A stretch of 64,000 bases of DNA from HLUCCA09 sp965277275 (GTDB lineage: Bacteria; Pseudomonadota; Alphaproteobacteria; Rhodobacterales; Rhodobacteraceae): assembly GCA_965277275.1 (NCBI GenBank), contig CBDICG010000002.1, forward strand, positions 2,170,001 through 2,234,000, written 5' to 3'. Below the pieces are notes generated by a model. That model searched no databases, had not been told where the DNA came from, and saw only the letters and a list, made by a program, of their open reading frames with translations. Positions within the stretch are counted from its first letter, which is position 1. Each line of letters starts with the position of its first letter. A program made the position numbers and the translations under genes. This document shows positions 42,723 through 50,973 of this stretch, piece after piece.

Positions 42723-43763
42723 ATGTCAGACACACCCCGCCCGCTCACCCTGCGTGACGTCTCCGAAGCCTCTGGCGTCAGCGAGATGACGGTCAGCCGG
42801 GTGCTGCGCAACAGGGGCGACGTGAGCCAGGCGACGCGCGAGCGTGTGCTCGCGGCCTCCAAGCGCCTGGGCTATGTGCCCAACAAGATCGCCGGAGCGC
42901 TCGCGTCCAGCCGGGTGAACCTCGTGGCGGTCATCATTCCGTCGCTCTCGAACATGGTGTTCCCCGAGGTGATGAACGGTATTTCCAGCGAGCTCGATGA
43001 GACCGGATTGCAGCCGGTTCTGGGCGTCACGCACTACAAGCCCGAGCGTGAGGAACAGGTGCTCTACGAGATGCTCTCGTGGCGCCCTTCGGCTGTGATC
43101 ATTGCCGGTCTGGAACATACCGAGGCTGCCCGTGCGATGCTGCGCAACGCGGCGATCCCGGTGGTGGAGATCATGGACACCGACGGCGAGGCCATCGACG
43201 CGATGGTCGGGATCTCGCATCGCCGCGCGGGCCGCATGATGGCGCAGGAGATCCTGCAGGCTGGCTATCGCAGGATCGGGTTCATGGGCACGAAGATGCC
43301 GCTCGATCACCGCGCGCGCAAACGCTTCGAGGGGTTCACCGAGGCGCTGGCCAAGGCCGGGATCGAGATGGCGGATCGGGAGTTCTATGCCGGTGGCTCC
43401 GGCCTTGCCAAGGGGCGCGAGATGACGCGGTTGATGCTGGAGCGGACGCCGGATCTCGATTTCCTCTACTTCTCGAACGACATGATCGGGGCGGGCGGCC
43501 TTCTCTATTGCCTCGAGCAGGGGATCGATGTGCCGGGTCGGATCGGTCTGGCCGGGTTCAACAATATCGAGCTGCTCGATGGCTTGCCCAAGCGTCTCGC
43601 GACGATGGATGCGATGCGCCGCCAGATCGGTGAGGCCGCAGCCCGCATCGTGGCGGCCCGTACCGAGGAAATCGAAGGCCATCATGGGGGGCCGCAGGGC
43701 GGGGGCGAGGAGGTCGTGCTGACGCCGACCCTGTCGCTCGGGGACACGCTCATACGTGGATAA
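42723..43763 (+). CDS. LacI family transcriptional regulator (gluconate-repressor type)
   Basis: A 346-residue regulator. The N-terminal HTH is LTLRDVSEASGVSEMTVSRVLRNRGDVSQATRERVLAASKRLGYVPNKIAGAL with the hinge helix, followed by a periplasmic-binding-protein-like domain (VAVIIPSLSNMVFPEVMNGI, FYFSND-like LYFSNDMIGAGGLLYC, GLAGFNNIELL). The overall pattern resembles gluconate-operon repressors of the GntR (LacI-type) branch. Its target sugar-acid genes are not in the window, unless it controls a neighbouring block. The last ~30 residues are Gly-rich and unlike the family. Confidence 0.85.
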   Translation: MSDTPRPLTLRDVSEASGVSEMTVSRVLRNRGDVSQATRERVLAASKRLGYVPNKIAGALASSRVNLVAVIIPSLSNMVFPEVMNGISSELDETGLQPVLGVTHYKPEREEQVLYEMLSWRPSAVIIAGLEHTEAARAMLRNAAIPVVEIMDTDGEAIDAMVGISHRRAGRMMAQEILQAGYRRIGFMGTKMPLDHRARKRFEGFTEALAKAGIEMADREFYAGGSGLAKGREMTRLMLERTPDLDFLYFSNDMIGAGGLLYCLEQGIDVPGRIGLAGFNNIELLDGLPKRLATMDAMRRQIGEAAARIVAARTEEIEGHHGGPQGGGEEVVLTPTLSLGDTLIRG

Positions 43764-43854
43764 GCGGCGGCACGTCCGTGGCTGGTAGACTTCGCGCGCG
43801 CAGTCCTGCTAACCGGAAGCAGCTTGCGCACGCGGCGCCCCGACCCGAGACGAC

Positions 43855-44640
43855 ATGACCGATACGCCTTCCCCTCAGGTTTCCATCGTGGTGCCGATGC
43901 ACGACGAGGCCGAGAATGCCGCGCCCCTCCTGGAGGGGATCTGCGCGGCTTGCGCCGACGTGGAATACGAGGTCATCGCGGTCGACGACGGTTCGCACGA
44001 TGCCACAGCGGCAGAGATCCGGCGGTTTGCTCAGGCGCAGCCGCGAGTGCGGCTGGTCAGCCATCCCAGCGCGGGCGGCCAGAGTGCCGCCGTTCATTCC
44101 GGTGTGCTCGCGGCGCGCGGCGAGATCGTGTGCACGCTTGATGGCGACGGACAGAACCCGCCCGAGGAGCTGCCCAAGCTCTACACGCCGTTCCTTGCGG
44201 GGGACGTGCCCCGCCTCGGACTTGTCGCGGGTCAGCGCGTCGGGCGGCAGGACACCGCCTCCAAGCGCCTCGCCTCGCGCTTTGCCAATACGCTGCGCGC
44301 CTGGATCCTGAACGACGGCACTCGCGACACCGGGTGCGGGCTCAAGGGCTTTCGCCGCGATGCCTTTCTCACCCTTCCCTACTTCGATCACATGCACCGC
44401 TACCTGCCGGCGCTTTTCAAGCGCGACGGGTGGGAGGTGCAGCTCGTCGATGTGAGCCACAAGGGGCGCATGGCGGGGCGTTCGAAATACAGCAACTTCA
44501 GGCGCGCGATCGTCGGCGTGCCGGATCTGATGGGCGTGGCCTGGCTGATCCGGCGCCGCAAGAAGGCGCGCCCGGACCCCGAGCAGGCGTCGCTTTCGCC
44601 AGAGGCCCCGCAGCCCGCGGCCGGTGGAACGACACCATGA
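43855..44640 (+). CDS. Glycosyltransferase family 2 (polyprenyl-phosphate sugar synthase type)
   Basis: A 261-residue GT-A enzyme of the DPM1/ArnC type. It shows VSIVVPMHDEAENAAPLLEGI, the VDDGSHDATAAEIR nucleotide site, CTLDGDGQNPPEE with the DxD, and RDTGCGLKGFRRDAFLTLPYFDHMHRYLPALFKRDGW. No membrane helices follow. It probably moves a sugar from a nucleotide to polyprenyl phosphate. It overlaps the LAB_N gene by four bases, and the GT39 gene follows. Confidence 0.88.
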   Translation: MTDTPSPQVSIVVPMHDEAENAAPLLEGICAACADVEYEVIAVDDGSHDATAAEIRRFAQAQPRVRLVSHPSAGGQSAAVHSGVLAARGEIVCTLDGDGQNPPEELPKLYTPFLAGDVPRLGLVAGQRVGRQDTASKRLASRFANTLRAWILNDGTRDTGCGLKGFRRDAFLTLPYFDHMHRYLPALFKRDGWEVQLVDVSHKGRMAGRSKYSNFRRAIVGVPDLMGVAWLIRRRKKARPDPEQASLSPEAPQPAAGGTTP

Positions 44641-44951
44641 CGGAGCCGGCGTTCTTCGGCTGGCTCGGAGTATCCAGTTGGGGCGAGTTCTGGTGGGTCG
44701 CCGTGGGCCTTGGCGGGCAGCTGTTGTTCACCGCGCGGTTCCTCGTGCAGTGGATCGCGTCTGAGCGGGCGGGACGCTCCGTCATCCCTCTGGCGTTCTG
44801 GTATCTTTCCATCGTTGGCGGGCTGATCCTGCTGGCATATGCGATCTGGCGGCGTGATCCCGTCTTCATTCTGGGGCAGTCGATGGGTGTCTTCATCTAC
44901 CTGCGCAACCTTGTGCTGATTCATGCCGAACGCCGCCGCGCGCCCGAGTGA
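44637..44951 (+). CDS. LAB_N domain small membrane protein
   Basis: A 104-residue protein with three predicted membrane helices and the lipid-A-disaccharide-synthase N-terminal (LAB_N) pattern WWVAVGLGGQLLFTARFLVQWIASERAGRSVIPLAFWYLSIVGG. Such proteins, related to small multidrug-resistance-like transporters, accompany GT2 and GT39 enzymes and are thought to flip or help present polyprenyl-phosphate sugars. It overlaps both neighbours (4 and 29 bases). Confidence 0.87.
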   Translation: MTEPAFFGWLGVSSWGEFWWVAVGLGGQLLFTARFLVQWIASERAGRSVIPLAFWYLSIVGGLILLAYAIWRRDPVFILGQSMGVFIYLRNLVLIHAERRRAPE

Positions 44952-46386
44952 GTGGCTCCCCGCCGCCGCAGGCATCGTGCTCGCGGTTACCGCCTACCGC
45001 GTGCTCATGCTGGCCTTCGACCGGACGGATCTCTTCGTCGATGAGGCGCAGTACTGGTTCTGGGGCCAATCGCTGGAGTTCGGCTACTATTCCAAGCCGC
45101 CCCTGATTGGCTGGGTGATCCGCGCCTCGACAGAGATCGGCGGGTCCGATGCGCTCTTCTGGGTGCGCTTGCCCGCCCCGCTTCTGCATATCGCTACGGC
45201 GCTGATCCTCGGGTGGATCGCGGCGGAGCGCTTTGGGCGAGCGGCGGCGATCTGGGTCGTGGCGCTCTACATCACGCTGCCGATGGTTACGGTCGGCTCC
45301 TACATGATCTCGACAGATACGGTCATGTTCCCCTTCCTCGCGCTGGCGCTGGGTCTCTGGCTGAAGTCGCTCGACAGGGGCGGGCACGCGGCTTTTGCCT
45401 TCGCCGCCGGTCTTTGCGCGGGGCTGGGTTTTCTTGCGAAATACGCCGCGATCTATGGCCCGCTCTGCGCCATGCTCGCGGCTTTGGCGATGTGGCAGGG
45501 GCGGCCGGGATGGCGCGCAGCGGGTGCGGGTCTGCTCGGCTTTGCCATTGCCATATCGCCCAACATCCTCTGGAACGTCGCCAACGGGCTGACCACGCTT
45601 CAGCATACCCTCGACAATGCAGACTGGGTGCGCGACCCCGGCACGCGAGCGGGTTTCAACACGTCGGGGTTGGCGGAGTTCTTCTTGGCCCAGTTCGCCG
45701 TTTTCGGGCCGGTGCTCTTTGGTGCGCTGCTGTGGCTCGGGGTGCGGCGGGGCGCGGGCTCGGACGAACGCCGCCTGCTGCTGTGGTTTTGCCTGCCCAT
45801 CGTCGCGATCGTCTGCACCCAGGCGCTCCTGTCGGAGGCCTATGCGAACTGGGGCGTGCTGGCGTACCAGGCGGGCTTGCTCGTGGTGGTGCCCTGGCTT
45901 CTGACGAAACCCCGGGGCTGGCTCTGGGGCACCGCGTTGCTTCACGGGGCCTTCGCCGTGTTCCTGCCTTTCGCCGTTGTCTTCGGGACGCAGTGGCGGG
46001 CCGGGCCCGACAATGCGCTCATGTTGGAGCGCTATCTTGGCCGATCCGACATGAGCCGCGAGATCCTCGCGCTGGCCGAGGCCAATGGCGGTGTGCTTGC
46101 GGCCGACAATCGCGACATCCTCGCCGATCTTTTCTACACCGGGCGCGACAGCGGGGTAGAGATCTGGGCCGTGCCGCGGCCCGGACGACCGCCGAACCAC
46201 TATGTCCAGACACTTTCGCTGCCACCGCGCGAGGGGCGCATTCTGCTGGTCTCGCGGCGTGACCGCCCGCCCGAAGCTTGCCGTGCCACGGCGGAAACCG
46301 TGGCTGTTCTCGCGCCGCAAAGCGGGGCTCATCGCAAACGGGCACAGCATGTCTGGCGGGTCGATGCGCCCTGTCTGCAACCCTGA
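44923..46386 (+). CDS. Glycosyltransferase family 39 membrane protein (ArnT-like)
   Basis: A 487-residue protein with many membrane segments. The N-terminal signature FVDEAQYWFWGQSLEFGYYSKPPLIGWVIR carries the DE motif used by GT39/ArnT-type enzymes in the periplasmic loop. It would use a polyprenyl-phosphate-linked sugar made by the GT2 protein and presented through the LAB_N protein to modify lipid A or another surface glycolipid. The acceptor is unknown. It overlaps the LAB_N gene by 29 bases. Confidence 0.87.
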   Translation: MPNAAARPSEWLPAAAGIVLAVTAYRVLMLAFDRTDLFVDEAQYWFWGQSLEFGYYSKPPLIGWVIRASTEIGGSDALFWVRLPAPLLHIATALILGWIAAERFGRAAAIWVVALYITLPMVTVGSYMISTDTVMFPFLALALGLWLKSLDRGGHAAFAFAAGLCAGLGFLAKYAAIYGPLCAMLAALAMWQGRPGWRAAGAGLLGFAIAISPNILWNVANGLTTLQHTLDNADWVRDPGTRAGFNTSGLAEFFLAQFAVFGPVLFGALLWLGVRRGAGSDERRLLLWFCLPIVAIVCTQALLSEAYANWGVLAYQAGLLVVVPWLLTKPRGWLWGTALLHGAFAVFLPFAVVFGTQWRAGPDNALMLERYLGRSDMSREILALAEANGGVLAADNRDILADLFYTGRDSGVEIWAVPRPGRPPNHYVQTLSLPPREGRILLVSRRDRPPEACRATAETVAVLAPQSGAHRKRAQHVWRVDAPCLQP

Positions 46387-46483
46387 TGCCGCATTGCGCC
46401 TTTTCTCGCTTGCCGGGGCGCTCTGCCCTGTCGCCCGGCGGTGATCCGGGTATAGTCGCGCGCGTGATCGACATGGGGGCGCT

Positions 46484-48604
46484 ATGTTTGTGACTGGCCG
46501 TAGGGTGCGGGCCTGGCTTCTTGCAACTGCCGTGGGCTGTGCCGCAACGGCGGCGTCTCCCCAGGATCTGACGACAACATTCTACAACCTCTATGGCGCA
46601 CCCGGTCTGATCGAGATGCCGACGGCTGAAATGGCGCCCGATGCGGAGCTTGGGTTCACCTTCGCGTACACCGCCGCCGATCAGAACCGCAGCACGCTGA
46701 CCTTCCAGATCGCGCCCTTCCTCTCGGGGTCGTTCCGCTATTCCCAGTTGCCGGATTTCCAACCTGACGGGCGGGACCTTTTCGACCGCAGTTTCGATCT
46801 GCGTCTGCGGTTGCTCGAAGAGGGCGAATGGCACCCCGCGATCGCCCTTGGCTTGCAGGATTTCATCGGCACCGGCGCTTATAGCGGCGAGTATCTGGCC
46901 GCGACCAAATCCTTTGGTGCGAACCGCGAGTTCAGGCTCACAGGCGGCATCGGCTGGGGGCGCTTTGGCACCGCCAACGTGATCGCGCGCGGCGATTCCG
47001 TGCGCGAGACGGACTTCGAAGATACTGGCGGGACAGCCAATCTGGACAACCTCTTCACCGGCCCCATCGGGGGCTTTGCCGGTCTGACGTGGCAGGCAAG
47101 CGATCGCCTGCGCTTTGCCGTAGAGTATTCGAGCGACGGCTATGCGACCGAAGAAGAGCGCGGGCTCTTCGAGCGCGAGAGCCCGTGGAACTTCGGTGTG
47201 AGCTACCAGCTTGCGGACAACGTCAGCCTGTCGGCTGCCTCGCTCTACGGCACCGATATCGGCCTGCAGCTGAACTTCACCGTCAATCCGAACAACCCGC
47301 CCGCGGGCCCCGGCCTCGAGACCGCTCCGCTTCCCGTTGCTGTCCGCGGGCCCCGCTCGGCGAACTCGCTGGGGTGGTCCGGGCAGTGGATCGAGCGGCC
47401 GGATCTGCCCGAGCGCGTCCGAGGCTCGGTCTCCGACGCGCTCGCCGCAGAGGGCATCATCGTCGATTCGATTGCCCTGCGCGCGACGTCCGTCGAGCTG
47501 CGCATCGAGAACCGCCGCTGGCCCTCCATGGCACAGGCCGTCGGGCGGACGGCCCGCGTCCTGACGGCGGCGTTGCCCGCGTCGGTCGAGACCTTCCGCA
47601 TTGTGCCCGTGCTCAACGGTGTTCCCAGCGCGGCCATCACGCTGCGCCGTTCCGATGTCGAGCAGCTCGAGAACGCCCCGACGCGTGAGATCGCGCAGCG
47701 GCTGATCTTCTCGGGCGGCAGCGAGCAGCCGGTCGATCTGGTGGCCATCGATCCGTACCCGCGCTTCTTCTGGGGGATCGCGCCCTACTACGACCTTGGC
47801 TTCTTCGACGTCGAGACACCGGTGCGCGCCGAACTCGGCCTGTCGCTGGAGGCCGATCTGGAGCTTGGGCGCGGCCTTGTCGCCTCGATCGACATCAACC
47901 AGCCGCTGTTCAGCAATCTGGCCGACGTTGCCATCGAGACAGAGGATTCCCCGATCCCCATCGTGCGGACGGACTTCCCGGACTACTTCGACAGCAACGC
48001 CCCCCGTCTCGAGCGCCTCACGTTGGCCCATTACGGCCGTCCGTCGGACGATCTCTACAGCCGGGTCACGGCAGGGTACCTTGAGCTTATGTATGCCGGT
48101 GTGTCGGGCGAACTGCTCTGGAAGCCCGTCACCTCGCGCCTCGCATTCGGCGCCGAGGTCAACTACGTCGAAAAGCGTGATCCGGACGATCCCTTCGCCA
48201 CCACGGACTATGATGTCGTGACGGGGCACCTGTCGGCCTACTACGACTTTGGCAATGGCTATGAGGGGCGCGTCGATGCGGGGCGCTACCTCGGCGGGGA
48301 CTATGGCGCGACCTTCGCGTTTGACCGCGCATTCGACAACGGCTGGGCGGTGGGCGCCTTCGCGACCTTCACGGATGTCCCGTTCGAGGATTTCGGCGAA
48401 GGCTCGTTTGACAAGGGGATCCGGGTCACGGTGCCCGTGGCGTGGCTCTCTGGGCAACCCACACGCCGCACCGCGACGACCGTCTTGCGGCCGCTCACCC
48501 GGGACGGAGGCGCACGCCTCAGCGTGGCCGGACGGCTCTATGACAGGGTGAGCGAGGCCCATGCGCCCGAGATCCAAGATCGTGTGGGGAGGTTCTGGAA
48601 ATGA
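46484..48604 (+). CDS. yjbH: YjbH domain outer-membrane exopolysaccharide protein
   Basis: A 706-residue exported protein with a signal peptide (cleavage near TAASPQD). The N-terminal YjbH pattern FYNLYGAPGLIEMPTAEMAPDAELGFTFAY begins a beta-rich region with many alternating aromatic strands, expected to form an outer-membrane barrel. A mid-region (about residues 300-420) with alpha/beta character (IEIVDSIALRATSVELRIEN-like) precedes a second set of strands near the C-terminus. YjbH works with YjbF in production or export of an exopolysaccharide. It overlaps yjbF by four bases. Confidence 0.85.
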   Translation: MFVTGRRVRAWLLATAVGCAATAASPQDLTTTFYNLYGAPGLIEMPTAEMAPDAELGFTFAYTAADQNRSTLTFQIAPFLSGSFRYSQLPDFQPDGRDLFDRSFDLRLRLLEEGEWHPAIALGLQDFIGTGAYSGEYLAATKSFGANREFRLTGGIGWGRFGTANVIARGDSVRETDFEDTGGTANLDNLFTGPIGGFAGLTWQASDRLRFAVEYSSDGYATEEERGLFERESPWNFGVSYQLADNVSLSAASLYGTDIGLQLNFTVNPNNPPAGPGLETAPLPVAVRGPRSANSLGWSGQWIERPDLPERVRGSVSDALAAEGIIVDSIALRATSVELRIENRRWPSMAQAVGRTARVLTAALPASVETFRIVPVLNGVPSAAITLRRSDVEQLENAPTREIAQRLIFSGGSEQPVDLVAIDPYPRFFWGIAPYYDLGFFDVETPVRAELGLSLEADLELGRGLVASIDINQPLFSNLADVAIETEDSPIPIVRTDFPDYFDSNAPRLERLTLAHYGRPSDDLYSRVTAGYLELMYAGVSGELLWKPVTSRLAFGAEVNYVEKRDPDDPFATTDYDVVTGHLSAYYDFGNGYEGRVDAGRYLGGDYGATFAFDRAFDNGWAVGAFATFTDVPFEDFGEGSFDKGIRVTVPVAWLSGQPTRRTATTVLRPLTRDGGARLSVAGRLYDRVSEAHAPEIQDRVGRFWK

Positions 48605-49311
48605 CGCTCTTCCGGAGGCTCCGTGCCCGCGCCGGCATGTTGCTGTGCGGCCTGACACTGCTCGCGGGCTGCGGCAACGATCCAGATCTCGAGGGTTCGT
48701 TCGCGCTGGTTCAATCCGCTGCGGCGACGGCGTTTGGCCCGCTCTTTGGCGATGGCAATGGCGGACTCACGCCAGCGGCGTCGACACCTGAGGCCCTCGC
48801 ACCTGTTCTGGCGCAACTGCCTCCCGGGCCGGTCCTCCGCTTCGAGGTGCCCGAGTTCGGGCAATCGGCGCTGGCCTACAGCGCGGCGCGAAACGGCCCC
48901 TACCGAACGTTCGCAACCGTGACCTCGCAGACCATCACGATGCGGGGTGATCTTGTCACCGGCACGCGCGGGTTTGCGTGGGATCTGATGTCGTCGGCCA
49001 CGAACGGCGCGGGGGACATCGTGCGGCGCCGGGGCTCTGGCTCCGTGCAGCGGATCTACCGCTTCCTTGGCCCGATGGATGACGACGAAGAGCTTGTTGT
49101 TACCTGCACCATCGCTCCGGACGGCAGCGAGGGCATCACCCTTGCCTCTGGCGCGCGGTTTGCAACGACCCGCATGCGTGAGACGTGTACCGGCGAGGGC
49201 GCGACCTTTACCAATCGGTACTGGGTGACCTCCGGCGGAGCGATCCCGCGTTCCGAGCAGTGGATCAGCGACCGAATCGGAGCCTTCCGCATCGAACGCG
49301 TTCGGAACTGA
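48601..49311 (+). CDS. yjbF: YjbF family lipoprotein
   Basis: A 236-residue lipoprotein with lipobox TLLAGCGND at about residue 22. The body resembles the YjbF/GfcB family, with the strands LRFEVPEFGQSALAYSAARNGPY and FATVTSQTITMRGDLVTGTRGFAWDLMSS. It belongs to the Yjb/Gfc exopolysaccharide system together with YjbH, whose gene it overlaps. The periplasmic partner YjbG is not seen nearby. Confidence 0.85.
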   Translation: MTLFRRLRARAGMLLCGLTLLAGCGNDPDLEGSFALVQSAAATAFGPLFGDGNGGLTPAASTPEALAPVLAQLPPGPVLRFEVPEFGQSALAYSAARNGPYRTFATVTSQTITMRGDLVTGTRGFAWDLMSSATNGAGDIVRRRGSGSVQRIYRFLGPMDDDEELVVTCTIAPDGSEGITLASGARFATTRMRETCTGEGATFTNRYWVTSGGAIPRSEQWISDRIGAFRIERVRN

Positions 49312-49318
49312 GGATACC

Positions 49319-50383
49319 ATGGCACGCGTAGCGCTCGTCACAGGCTCAGCGGGGTTCATCGGCTTTCACCTGTCGCGGCGCCTCCTTTCTGAGGGGTGGC
49401 AGGTCGTCGGGATCGACGCGATGACGCCCTACTACGACGTCCGCCTGAAGCACGCGCGCCACGCCGAGCTGGGTCGCCACCCGGCATTTCGCGCGGTCGA
49501 AGCCGCGATCGAGGAGCCTGGGCGAATGTCGTCCCTCATGGCGGAGGTGCGGCCGGATGCCGTGATCCACCTCGCCGCCCAGGCGGGTGTCCGCTATTCG
49601 ATCGACGCGCCGCGCTCCTACGTGGAGGCGAACCTCGTGGGCACGTTCGAAGTGCTGGAAGCCGCGCGCGCGACGCCTCCGGCGCATCTTCTCCTCGCGT
49701 CGACATCGTCCGTCTATGGGGCGAATACGGAGATGCCCTATCGCGAGGCGGACAAGGCCGACACGCCGCTGTCCTTCTACGCCGCCACCAAGAAGGCGAC
49801 CGAAGCGATGGCGCATTCCTACGCGCATCTTTACGGCGTTCCGACGACGCTTTTTCGGTTCTTCACGGTGTATGGTCCGTGGGGGCGCCCCGATATGGCG
49901 CTCTTCAAGTTCGTCTCGGCGATCCGGGAGGGGCGGCCCATCGACATCTACAATCACGGGCGCATGAAGCGGGACTTCACGTATATCGATGATCTCGTGG
50001 ATGCGATTGCGCGGCTCATTCCCGTGGCGCCGCCCGGTGCGGGGGGGCGGGAAGCCTGGGAGCCTCTGCCGGGCGACAGCCTGTCTGCTGTCGCGCCGTG
50101 GCGTGTGCTGAATATCGGCAACGACAAGCCGGTGGAACTGACGGCGTTCGTCGCCGCGATCGAGGAGGCCACCGGCCAGATCGCGCAAAAGAACATGCTT
50201 CCGATCCAGCCCGGCGACGTGCCGGCGACATGGGCCGACACCACGCTGCTGCATGCTCTCATCGGGCCCACCGCAAGCACGCCCCTTTCGGACGGGATCA
50301 AGGCGTTTGTTGCATGGTTCGACAAGGTCTACCTGCCGATGTGCAACTCCGATGAAGCAGGGTCCGGCGCGCGATCCGCATAG
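49319..50383 (+). CDS. NAD-dependent epimerase, UDP-glucuronate 4-epimerase-like
   Basis: A 354-residue extended SDR with GSAGFIGFHLSRRLLSEGW (cofactor, residues 9-27), the substrate-site serine block LLASTSSVYGAN and the catalytic FYAATKKATEAMAHSY (YxxxK). The VYGPWGRPDMALFKF and GRMKRDFTYIDDLVDAIARL segments are characteristic of UDP-glucuronate 4-epimerases. It converts UDP-GlcA to UDP-GalA, and the ugd gene 591 bases on would supply UDP-GlcA. UDP-glucose 4-epimerase is the less likely alternative. Confidence 0.88.
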   Translation: MARVALVTGSAGFIGFHLSRRLLSEGWQVVGIDAMTPYYDVRLKHARHAELGRHPAFRAVEAAIEEPGRMSSLMAEVRPDAVIHLAAQAGVRYSIDAPRSYVEANLVGTFEVLEAARATPPAHLLLASTSSVYGANTEMPYREADKADTPLSFYAATKKATEAMAHSYAHLYGVPTTLFRFFTVYGPWGRPDMALFKFVSAIREGRPIDIYNHGRMKRDFTYIDDLVDAIARLIPVAPPGAGGREAWEPLPGDSLSAVAPWRVLNIGNDKPVELTAFVAAIEEATGQIAQKNMLPIQPGDVPATWADTTLLHALIGPTASTPLSDGIKAFVAWFDKVYLPMCNSDEAGSGARSA

Positions 50384-50410
50384 AAAAAAGCCCCCCGCAC
50401 TGCGGAAGGC
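50384..50410 (-). terminator. Rho-independent terminator for the YjbE-like gene
   Basis: Read on the reverse strand, GCCTTCCGC pairs with GCGGGGGGC (two G-T pairs) and is followed directly by TTTTTT. It lies 28 bases beyond the stop of the YjbE-like gene and one base after the stop of the convergent epimerase gene, and the hairpin could end both transcripts. Confidence 0.8.
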
Positions 50411-50437
50411 CCCAAGCCGAAAGCGACTGTTCCAGTG

Positions 50438-50725
50438 TTACTGGGTCGCGGTCGCAGTCGCGGTCGCAGTACCGGACGAGCTGCTGCCGTCGTTGCCGTC
50501 GAGCACGGCAGCGGCCACACCAACGGCGAGGACACCGCCTGCCAGAACGGCGGCCGTGGACACGCCACCAGCGCCAGCGGCACCGAGGCCGAGCGATCCA
50601 ACGGGTGCGACGGGAACACCGATATCATCGTCATCCGTCCCGGCAGCGCCAACGTCACCGGCAACAGCCGAGCCCATCGACAGTGTGAGTGCGAAGACGC
50701 CTGCGGTCATAGCGCGAAACAGCAT
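50438..50725 (-). CDS. YjbE-like small secreted protein
   Basis: A 95-residue protein with a signal peptide (cleavage near VAGDV), an acidic DDDD patch, a Gly/Ala-rich hydrophobic stretch (GLGAAGAGGVSTAAVLAGGV to VGVAAAV) and a Gly/Asp/Ser-rich tail ending TATATATATQ. YjbE and GfcA of enteric bacteria are also short exported proteins with a hydrophobic Gly/Ala stretch and a Thr-rich tail, and this gene sits beside yjbH/yjbF, so the assignment is by character and context rather than strong similarity. The Thr-Ala tail is encoded by an imperfect six-base repeat. Function is unknown. Confidence 0.62.
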   Translation of the reverse strand: MLFRAMTAGVFALTLSMGSAVAGDVGAAGTDDDDIGVPVAPVGSLGLGAAGAGGVSTAAVLAGGVLAVGVAAAVLDGNDGSSSSGTATATATATQ

Positions 50726-50973
50726 AGGAATTCTCCTGACATTCTGAGCGCCTACCGACGCCGTCCCGAGTATATGCGCGCAATCCCCGCCTCAAGGCAA
50801 GTAGCAGTTTCTTTCAAATACCTGCAAGACGGCGGCCTGCGCGCCAAAGTGCTCCATTTGCCTCACATCCGGGCGGGATGGCGCTCGTCCCGAGCGCCTG
50901 CGCACATTGACACCGCACGCCCGATGGCCCATGCGCAGGGCGCTTTTTGGTATCAGACGAGGCGCCGCGCACC

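Noticed and set aside
46019..48658. 879-residue reverse open frame
   Set aside because: It is antisense to yjbH, which has a clear signal peptide, family motifs and coupling to yjbF. Long antisense frames are common at this GC content.
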